From Thermoprotei archaeon (GTDB lineage: Archaea > Thermoproteota > Thermoprotei > Thermofilales > Thermofilaceae): a stretch of 6,654 bases of DNA. The notes below the pieces were generated by a model, which was not told where the DNA came from, made no database searches, and saw only the letters and a program-made list of their open reading frames with translations. A program made the translations under genes and the position numbers. The DNA lies in contig QMRZ01000085.1 of the NCBI GenBank assembly GCA_003649495.1, forward strand, positions 1 through 6,654. The letters run 5' to 3'. Shown piece by piece: positions 1-5,043 of the stretch; position 1 is the first letter of the stretch; each line of letters begins with the position of its first letter.

Positions 1-405
1 CACCCTGAGAGGGGCGTGAGGAGGCTGAAGCTCAAGTTGACTGATGGCGTAGCGCGGGTCTACGTGCCGGGTGGAGACCTCAGGGGGATGCGGCCGGGGG
101 CGGAGCTGAGGCTGCTGGGCCTGGCCAACCTCAGGCTGGTGGCTGAGGGCGTGGCTGAGGTGGTGAGCGCGGACCCCGGGTACGCTAAGGCTAGGGGGCT
201 GCCCATAATACAGTGGTGCCCAGCTGGCTCGGCGGTGCCCGCAACTGTGCTCTTGGCCAGGGGCTCAGAGCTCGAGGAGGTGAAGGGGCTGGCGGAGCCT
301 GGGGTTAGGGAGTTGAAGGAGGGTGACCACGCACAGTTCTACAGGTTCGGCTTCGTCGTCCTCGAGGATGCGAGGGAGATGCGCTTCGTCTACTCCCACG
401 ACTAG
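1..405 (+). CDS. gltX: Glutamyl-tRNA synthetase, C-terminal part (5' end outside window)
   Basis: This is the end of an archaeal glutamyl-tRNA synthetase, which charges tRNA-Glu with glutamate in the cytoplasm (in archaea usually also tRNA-Gln, later amidated by GatDE). The reading frame is open from base 1 (HPERG...), so the GTG at 16 is internal and not a start. The visible 134 residues match the C-terminal anticodon-binding beta-barrels of the archaeal GluRS/GlnRS-type enzymes: an 'RLLGLANLRL' strand, the block 'GLPIIQWCPAG' (family form roughly IQWVP), and the closing 'GDHAQFYRFGFVVLED' (family form roughly GDxVQFERxGFVRxD) followed by a short tail ending in SHD. The catalytic Rossmann domain with its HIGH and KMSKS-type motifs lies upstream, outside the window. 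The TAG stop overlaps the stop of the convergent Trm112 gene. Family assignment is from recognised motifs; discriminating versus non-discriminating charging cannot be judged from this fragment. Confidence 0.88.
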   Translation, partial: HPERGVRRLKLKLTDGVARVYVPGGDLRGMRPGAELRLLGLANLRLVAEGVAEVVSADPGYAKARGLPIIQWCPAGSAVPATVLLARGSELEEVKGLAEPGVRELKEGDHAQFYRFGFVVLEDAREMRFVYSHD

Positions 406-797
406 CCCTCCTTGAGGCTCCAGGGCTTCCCCTCCTCAACCACCTCCTTTGGCAGCCTATCCCTGTGCCTGCTCAGGAACTCGAGGTCCTCCTTCTTATT
501 CCTCATCTCGTCGGGCAGGAGTATGGGTATCTCATCCATTATGGGGAACCACCTGCCGCACTTCGGGCACCTCAGCACGCCCTCAGCCACCTCGTACTTT
601 ATGCACTCATCGCAGCCCGGGTCGCCCTCCAGCTCCTCCACCCGCTTGCCCTTGAAGGCACAGTAGAGCTCGCAGGCCGGCTTCTTCTTGAACTTCACGC
701 TCCTCTCCTCGTACTTGTTCACCTTGAGCACGTATAGCTCGAGGGGGAAGGTCTTGTCGTAGGGGCAGGCTAGGAGGTCCATCAACCTATACTTCAT
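402..797 (-). CDS. trm112: Trm112-like zinc protein (putative methyltransferase activator)
   Basis: A 131-residue Trm112 family protein. In eukaryotes and archaea these small zinc-binding proteins bind and stabilise SAM-dependent methyltransferases acting on tRNA, rRNA and release factors. The N-terminus 'MKYRLMDLLACPYDK' and the C-terminal half 'RCPKCGRWFPIMDEIPILLPDE' are the two family halves that fold together; between them lie about 60 residues with further cysteines, as in the longer archaeal and eukaryotic forms. Cysteines are at 11, 42, 46, 62, 65, 77 and 80. The usual second cysteine of the first pair is Asp14. The frame extends upstream to an ATG at 845, but I chose the ATG at 797: it begins exactly at the conserved N-terminus, and AGGGTGAT (801-808) lies 3 nt before it. 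The gene is convergent with gltX, and its methyltransferase partner is not in the window. Confidence 0.85.
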   Translation of the reverse strand: MKYRLMDLLACPYDKTFPLELYVLKVNKYEERSVKFKKKPACELYCAFKGKRVEELEGDPGCDECIKYEVAEGVLRCPKCGRWFPIMDEIPILLPDEMRNKKEDLEFLSRHRDRLPKEVVEEGKPWSLKEG

Positions 798-800
798 CTG

Positions 801-808
801 ATCACCCT
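801..808 (-). promoter_or_regulatory. Ribosome binding site of the Trm112 gene
   Basis: On the minus strand this reads AGGGTGAT, complementary to the archaeal 16S rRNA tail over GGTGAT, 3 nt before the ATG at 797. It supports the start at 797 over the upstream in-frame ATG at 845. Confidence 0.6.
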
Positions 809-835
809 CTCGCCGACGACCCCTGGGCTCGGCGG

Positions 836-845
836 CTTTTATCAT
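836..845 (-). promoter_or_regulatory. TATA-like element for Trm112, possibly shared with the divergent surface-protein gene
   Basis: The minus strand reads ATGATAAAAG, the most AT-rich stretch in a GC-rich intergenic region. Archaeal transcription starts about 26 nt beyond the TATA centre, here near 814. That gives a leader of roughly 17 nt holding the GGTGAT site. Read on the plus strand the same bases are CTTTTATCAT, which would place a start near 866, ahead of the gene at 892. Spacing is inferred, not measured. Confidence 0.45.
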
Positions 846-866
846 TTCCGGGCCCGTGTCAGCTCA

Positions 867-884
867 GTAATACGGCGGTGTTAC
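867..884 (+). promoter_or_regulatory. Hairpin or operator-like inverted repeat before the surface-protein gene
   Basis: GTAATAC (867-873) and GTGTTAC (878-884) form a 7-bp stem with one G-T wobble and a GGCG loop, ending 7 nt before the ATG at 892. As DNA it could be a regulator site; as RNA it would sit at the very 5' end of a transcript starting near 866. A related sequence occurs at 4432-4447. Function unknown. Confidence 0.35.
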
Positions 885-891
885 CGGGGGC

Positions 892-2883
892 ATGCCGCCG
901 CCCGTGACTGACCCCCTCCTAAGGGGGGCCTGGCTACTTGCTAACGTGGTGGAGGAGTTGAGGAGGCTAGGTCTAGTAGTGCTAGCTGTGCTGGCCGTGG
1001 CGGCGTGGGCGTGGCCCGCCCCAGCTAGCCCCGGGAGCGGGCCCGTGTACTTCGCCAGGGTTGACTACGTGTTATCCGTGAAGAGCAACGTCTCACTGCT
1101 GCTGGGCGAGGATCAGGTGAAGGAGATAGCGGCCCCGCCCAGCCCGCCCGGCTACAGGCTCTACTACATGCGCGTGTCCTTCGCCAGCGGCTTGCCAGCT
1201 GGAGTAGCCCTGCTGAAGTTCGATAGGAAGGTTGAGGTCGGAGGTAAGGTAGTGTCGCTGGTGTCGTACGATGGAGTCGTCAAGCTGGCTGCCCTCGCCC
1301 CCAACGCCACTGTTGAGGCTGTGGTGACTACCTACTACGTGAAGAGCAGGTGGCTCCAGCTGAGGGATGGGGAGATCGAGCTGCAGGTGGAGGAGCCGCC
1401 GCCTCCATTCACCAAGGATGACTTGACGGTGAGGATCTCGATAGATAACCACGCCCCCTACAAGGTGGTGGACGTCAAGGGGCCTGGAGGGGAGAGCCTG
1501 CTGGGCTCAGAGTACAGCCCAGATGCCATCAGGGTCGACCCCAAGCATGTTGAGCTCAGCTTCAAGTACTTCGAGCCCAGCTCCTACAGGATCGTAGTGG
1601 CAGAGGGGGAGGACTACATCCTCCCCTCCTCCTTCCTGCTGGTTGAGACCGCGTTCCACAACGACACGCTGAGGCCGGGCGAGGTCAGGAGGTACGCGGT
1701 GCCGGAGAAGCTGGGCTGGAAGAGCCTGGGCGCGCTCGTGGTGCTCTACAGCGTAGCTCCGCTGAGCGGGAAGAGTGGGGGCTCCGCCGAGGTCGTGGGA
1801 GAGCTTGTGGATTACGCGTACATGAAGGATGAGTCTGTCAGGATAAGGGCGGCCTCGCTCCTGGTGCCGGACCTCAACCTCAGGGTCTGGGTCAGGGCCT
1901 ACATAGTATTCGGCGGCTGGTTCGAGGTCAGGAACGGGATGAGGGCCGCGCTGAACGTGATGTACACGCCGATACTGATCAGGGAGGCCGGTGCCTGGGA
2001 GCCCGATGGCGTGGAGGTAACGGTCAGGGAGTCCGACGTGCGGGACGCGTGTGCCGCCTACATAGTGGTCCAGGCCCCCAGCTACGGGCGGATAGCGGGC
2101 ATAGTGACGCCCTCGGGCGATGAGGTGGGCGGGCTCAGCGAGGGCGTGCTGCCGTGGGGAGGCGAGTACAGGAGCGTCAGGGTCTTCGAGAATGAGGCTT
2201 ACGTGCAGGTGAAGGCCTTCAACGTGGTGGAGCCGGGCAGGTACTTCGTGAAGATAGACTGGCAGCCAGTGGCCTTCAAGCTTGTCGACGATGAGGGCAG
2301 GCCCGTGGCTGGGGCGATAGTGGAGGTGCACGGCCCGCTCAACGCGACAGCCCTGAGCGATAGAGGTGGCGTGGCGTCCTTCAAGCTCTACAAGCCAGGC
2401 CCCTACAGCGTGGAGGTCAAGTTCAAGGGCGTGACAGTGGCCGCCGTCACTCTGGGCAGCATAGTGAGCACGGAGGTGCCCCTGAAGTGCAGGGTGTACC
2501 GCGTCTCCTGGCTAGTGACCGACGCGTGGGATAAGCCGCTGGAGGGCGTGGAGATAGTCGTGAGGAGCGGCGACGCTCTGATCGCCAGGGCCGTCAGCGG
2601 GGAGGGCGGCGTGGCCGAGGTCGACCAGATCCCGGGAGGCACGTTCACAATCCAGATGACGTACAAGAGGGTGAGCGCCGTGGACGTGGAGGAGATAAAC
2701 GCCAGCGGCGTCAGGAAGGCCAAGCTCGACGTGTTCCTCGAGATACCCGTGCTGGGGGGAGTGCCCCTCACCACGCTCGAGACACTGGCCGCCACATCCC
2801 TGATGGGCGGCTGCACGCTGGGCCTGGCGCTCGTGAGGCGGCGCAAGGCCAGCAGCGTTGAGGAGATAAGCCTGGAGGAGTAG
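892..2883 (+). CDS. Secreted, membrane-anchored surface protein with two beta-sandwich domains
   Basis: A 663-residue protein I do not recognise by name. A hydrophobic stretch at about residues 26-41 followed by PAPAS resembles a Sec signal peptide with cleavage near 45. A transmembrane helix at about 626-648 followed by RRRK predicts a C-terminal anchor with a short acidic cytoplasmic tail. The exposed part has five N-glycosylation sequons (N66, N138, N257, N484, N603). Two domains at about 458-525 and 534-613 share a pattern of D-x-x-x-x-P-x-x-G-x-x-(I/V)-x-V followed by a 'GGVA' turn, typical of carboxypeptidase-regulatory or Cna-B-like beta-sandwiches. The rest looks beta-rich and is unassigned. 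The ATG at 892 leaves 22 residues before the signal peptide; a TTG at 958, preceded by GGTGGAGG at 948-955, would give a normal signal peptide and may be the real start. Likely role: cell-surface structure or binding (inference). Confidence 0.8.
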   Translation: MPPPVTDPLLRGAWLLANVVEELRRLGLVVLAVLAVAAWAWPAPASPGSGPVYFARVDYVLSVKSNVSLLLGEDQVKEIAAPPSPPGYRLYYMRVSFASGLPAGVALLKFDRKVEVGGKVVSLVSYDGVVKLAALAPNATVEAVVTTYYVKSRWLQLRDGEIELQVEEPPPPFTKDDLTVRISIDNHAPYKVVDVKGPGGESLLGSEYSPDAIRVDPKHVELSFKYFEPSSYRIVVAEGEDYILPSSFLLVETAFHNDTLRPGEVRRYAVPEKLGWKSLGALVVLYSVAPLSGKSGGSAEVVGELVDYAYMKDESVRIRAASLLVPDLNLRVWVRAYIVFGGWFEVRNGMRAALNVMYTPILIREAGAWEPDGVEVTVRESDVRDACAAYIVVQAPSYGRIAGIVTPSGDEVGGLSEGVLPWGGEYRSVRVFENEAYVQVKAFNVVEPGRYFVKIDWQPVAFKLVDDEGRPVAGAIVEVHGPLNATALSDRGGVASFKLYKPGPYSVEVKFKGVTVAAVTLGSIVSTEVPLKCRVYRVSWLVTDAWDKPLEGVEIVVRSGDALIARAVSGEGGVAEVDQIPGGTFTIQMTYKRVSAVDVEEINASGVRKAKLDVFLEIPVLGGVPLTTLETLAATSLMGGCTLGLALVRRRKASSVEEISLEE

Positions 2884-2900
2884 GCTGGCGCAACCCCCAA

Positions 2901-2910
2901 CTTTTTAACC
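2901..2910 (+). promoter_or_regulatory. TATA box for the M48 protease gene
   Basis: CTTTTTAACC in the 58-nt gap before the ATG at 2942. The predicted transcription start is near 2931, giving a leader of about 11 nt. This suggests the protease gene is transcribed independently of the surface-protein gene. Confidence 0.55.
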
Positions 2911-2920
2911 CGCCTCAAGC

Positions 2921-2928
2921 CTTTTTCT
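2921..2928 (+). terminator. Possible T-rich terminator of the surface-protein gene
   Basis: CTTTTTCT lies 40 nt after the TAG at 2881-2883. Archaeal RNA polymerase often stops at T-rich tracts without a hairpin. It sits just before the predicted start of the next transcript, so termination and re-initiation would be very close together. Confidence 0.35.
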
Positions 2929-2941
2929 CCCCAGGACAGGG

Positions 2942-4408
2942 ATGTCAGGCCTGCCTATCGTGGAGAAGGAGTTGCCGTACATAGACCTGAGGGAGGAGGC
3001 TGTTAGGAGGCGCTTCGAGGAGTTCCTCAGCAACGCGATGGCGGAGACCTACGGGAGGTACCTGAGCGGAGTGCTGAATGTGAACTACATGGGCATGCCG
3101 GGCCTCTTGTTCTACCTCGACGACGAGGAGGGCCCCCTCCTGGAGGTCCTGGTGGCGTACTCCGAGGACAGGGTGAGGTACAGGGTATCGCTGGTGAGGC
3201 CCTTCGTCAGCGAGGCCGTGGTCCAGCGCGTCATCAGGCTCCTGGAGGGGGCGCTCCGCTTCTTCGCTGAGACAGGCGGGATGGGCGCCGCCTACTTCGT
3301 CTTCGTCCCGGGGAGGCAGCTGATCCCGCCCAGGGCGGAGTCGAGGGCTAAGAGGGCGCTCCAGTCCCTGTTCCTCAGCAACCTCGTGTTCCTCTTCGCG
3401 GTCTCCATAGCGTTCTCCTACGCCATCTACGTGCTCTTCGGCCCCCGGTACACCCCAATAGTGCTCATCCTCTCACAGATACCGATCATGCTGGCCTCCT
3501 ACAAGATAGTGCCGCTCATGATGGGAGACTGGAAGCTGGACCCGGCGCACCGCTACGTCTACCTAGTGGGGCTCAAGATGCCCATAGAGAGGTACCAGGA
3601 GCTGCTGCAGAAGGTGTTCCTGCCCAGGCGCTACGAGCTCAAGCGCAGGCTCTACAGCGCCAGCCTGGAGAGGGGCGAGGAGATAAGCGAGGAGCTGGTC
3701 AAGTCCCTGCTCTCCGAGTACGGCGTCACGCCGGAGGAGTACGAGGTGGAGATAAGGAAGATAGACCTCTACGGGATAGTGGAGCGTGTCGCCAGGAGGT
3801 TTGGGGTCTCCGCGCCCCCCGTCTACCTCTCGAACATAGTACTCCCCAACGCCGCCGCCTCGGGCGTGGGGTGGCGCCTCACGTCGCTGGTCGTGACCAC
3901 TGGCCTCTTGTCGAGGCTTGACGAGGAGGAGCTCGAGGCCGTGATAGGGCACGAGCTGAGCCACGTCAAGAGGCACGACGTCATAACGTTCTTCGTCCTC
4001 AGCAGCGTCGAGTACCTGACCAGGGTATACGTCGCGCTGCTCTTCTGGCCGCTGTTCATGACCTTCCTCGGCTTCATCTACTTCTGGCTCTCCCTCACTG
4101 CGTTCTTCGTCATAGCCAAGTTCGTGGAGGCGAGAGCTGACATCGACTCAGCACTCATCGTGGGCCGCCCGGCCAAGCTGGCCTCAGCGCTGCGCAAGAT
4201 AGGGTTCAGGCACTTGCTGATCGAGAGGAGCATCGGCGGCAGGCTCATGGCCTGGCTCAGGTGGGACCCCCACCCGCCAGTCTCGTACAGGATAGAGAAG
4301 CTGGAGGAGCTGGCCAGGAGGGGTGGGGCTCGGGGAGCGTGGGGAGAGGCCGTGTCCAGCTGCATCTCTGATCTCCTGAGGACCCTCAAGCTCGCCCTAG
4401 CTGTCTAA
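2942..4408 (+). CDS. Membrane-bound M48 family (HtpX-like) zinc metalloprotease, enlarged
   Basis: An integral-membrane zinc endopeptidase, expected to cleave membrane proteins with its active site on the cytoplasmic side, as HtpX does. The M48 core begins near residue 274 ('IDLYGIVERVARRFGV') and shows 'LPNAAASG' (302-309), the zinc motif HELSH (H337, E338, H341), a third zinc ligand E396 in 'FVEARADIDSA', and the closing 'HPPVSYRIEKL' (444 on) typical of the family. Membrane segments are predicted at about 143-166 and 173-194 before the core, and about 347-365 and 370-392 after HELSH. At 488 residues it is far longer than HtpX (about 290). The extra length is a soluble N-terminal region of about 140 residues and an approximately 80-residue charged insert between the second helix and the core. 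All catalytic residues are present. It follows a surface-protein gene but has its own TATA box. Confidence 0.88.
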   Translation: MSGLPIVEKELPYIDLREEAVRRRFEEFLSNAMAETYGRYLSGVLNVNYMGMPGLLFYLDDEEGPLLEVLVAYSEDRVRYRVSLVRPFVSEAVVQRVIRLLEGALRFFAETGGMGAAYFVFVPGRQLIPPRAESRAKRALQSLFLSNLVFLFAVSIAFSYAIYVLFGPRYTPIVLILSQIPIMLASYKIVPLMMGDWKLDPAHRYVYLVGLKMPIERYQELLQKVFLPRRYELKRRLYSASLERGEEISEELVKSLLSEYGVTPEEYEVEIRKIDLYGIVERVARRFGVSAPPVYLSNIVLPNAAASGVGWRLTSLVVTTGLLSRLDEEELEAVIGHELSHVKRHDVITFFVLSSVEYLTRVYVALLFWPLFMTFLGFIYFWLSLTAFFVIAKFVEARADIDSALIVGRPAKLASALRKIGFRHLLIERSIGGRLMAWLRWDPHPPVSYRIEKLEELARRGGARGAWGEAVSSCISDLLRTLKLALAV

Positions 4409-4470
4409 GGTAGGCCGCGGGTAGGCGCCTGGTAATACCCCGGTATCCCCTGCCCCCGCTCACGGCCCTC

Positions 4471-4478
4471 CCTTAACT
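4471..4478 (+). promoter_or_regulatory. TATA-like element for the small helical protein gene
   Basis: CCTTAACT is centred about 26 nt before the GTG at 4500. At standard archaeal spacing transcription would begin at or next to that GTG, which suggests a leaderless mRNA. The element is short and set in C-rich sequence, so support is moderate. Confidence 0.4.
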
Positions 4479-4499
4479 GCTGGGAGCTCCGAGGTTACT

Positions 4500-4838
4500 G
4501 TGGTTGACATGTCCTCGATACACCTTAGGAATGCGCTAAGCCTGCTGGAGGAGCTGCTCAGGAGGGAGGACGTGGATGGCGGGGTCAAGGAGCTAGTGGC
4601 GCAGGCGCGTAAGGAGATAGTGGCGGCCCAGGACGAGCTGCTATGGGCTAGGGGCAGGGCTAAGGAGGCGTTCTACGTGCTGGAGGAGCTCGTGGAGCTG
4701 CTGGGCGCCGAGGTGCGCGGGACGAGGGCCCGCCTGCTGAAGGACGTCGTGCTGAAGCAGGTTGAGGCCAGCCCCCACGTGGAGGCGGTGGTAAGCGAGG
4801 AGGGCAAGGTGAAGATAGAGAAGGTAGCCGTCAGGTAG
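4500..4838 (+). CDS. Small helical orphan protein
   Basis: A 112-residue protein that I do not recognise. Residues 5 to about 90 are rich in Leu, Glu, Arg and Ala with heptad-like spacing ('LRNALSLLEELLRRE', 'AFYVLEELVELLGAEV'), predicting two or three long amphipathic helices that could form a helical bundle or coiled coil. The last 20 residues ('EAVVSEEGKVKIEKVAVR') look like a beta-hairpin. It has no cysteine, signal peptide or membrane segment, so it is probably cytoplasmic. The start may be GTG 4500, with GAGGT at 4491-4495 and a TATA-like element about 26 nt upstream, or ATG 4509 three codons later. The codon bias (AGG, GAG and CTG rich) matches its neighbours, so I take it as a genuine gene. 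It lies between two membrane-protein genes with gaps of 91 and over 170 nt, so it may be transcribed alone. A role in protein-protein interaction would be a guess. Confidence 0.7.
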   Translation: MVDMSSIHLRNALSLLEELLRREDVDGGVKELVAQARKEIVAAQDELLWARGRAKEAFYVLEELVELLGAEVRGTRARLLKDVVLKQVEASPHVEAVVSEEGKVKIEKVAVR

Positions 4839-4898
4839 GGAGCGCTCCACGCCCCTGCTGCCCCAGGGCGTGACGGGGGAGTAATGTTGAGGGAACCA

Positions 4899-4945
4899 GC
4901 CTTTAAGGGAGTCAAGCATATTAGGCTGGCCTTTTAAGGCGTCAA
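4899..4945 (+). repeat. Pair of near-identical TATA-containing repeats
   Basis: GCCTTTAAGGGAGTCAA (4899-4915) and GCCTTTTAAGGCGTCAA (4929-4945) agree at 14 of 17 positions and start 30 bp apart. Each contains a small inverted repeat around a TATA-like core. A CATATTA lies between them (4917-4923). CCAGCCT (4896-4902) and AGGCTGG (4923-4929) form a further 7-bp inverted repeat spanning the first copy. The layout suggests a tandem or regulated promoter. Confidence 0.55.
4931..4939 (+). promoter_or_regulatory. Candidate TATA box for the zinc-ribbon gene
   Basis: CTTTTAAGG within the downstream repeat copy. The predicted transcription start is near 4961. That would leave an untranslated leader of about 53 nt (start at 5014) or 83 nt (start at 5044), longer than the other leaders here. 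No closer TATA element is visible. Confidence 0.4.
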
Positions 4946-5032
4946 CGAGCGATGCGTGAGCGGGGGCCCAAGCTCTGAGCAGTGATGAGCTGGTCCAAAC
5001 CTCGGCGCGGCGGGTGTGTGGAGCTGTGGAGG

Positions 5033-5038
5033 GGAGGG
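5033..5038 (+). promoter_or_regulatory. Ribosome binding site deciding the zinc-ribbon gene start
   Basis: GGAGGG with a 5-nt spacer to the GTG at 5044. The upstream in-frame GTGs at 5014 and 5026 have no comparable site, so 5044 is preferred. Confidence 0.55.
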
Positions 5039-5043
5039 ATGAG

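Noticed and set aside
798..845. N-terminal extension of the Trm112 protein from the ATG at 845
   Set aside because: The extra 16 residues are charged and unlike the family, and the ATG overlaps the likely promoter; the ATG at 797 has a ribosome site and the conserved N-terminus.
1507..2331. Long minus-strand open frame of 274 codons opposite the surface-protein gene
   Set aside because: It is a shadow of a GC-rich gene. Its translation is rich in His, Pro and Arg with no recognisable motif, and the plus-strand product has a coherent signal peptide, sequons and anchor.
4839..4848. GGAGCGCTCC palindrome after the small helical gene as a terminator
   Set aside because: No T-rich tract follows, and archaeal termination depends on T tracts more than hairpins; a 10-bp GC palindrome is easily expected by chance here.
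4953..5010. tRNA-like fragment, from GGTCCAAACC resembling a T-arm
   Set aside because: The T-loop consensus is not met, and no matching acceptor stem, D-arm or anticodon stem can be drawn around it.
4975..5013. C/D box small RNA: CTGA at 4975-4978 and GTGATGA at 4982-4988
   Set aside because: The boxes are in an order and spacing that do not give the C-guide-D'-C'-guide-D layout, and no CTGA follows the C-like box at a suitable distance.
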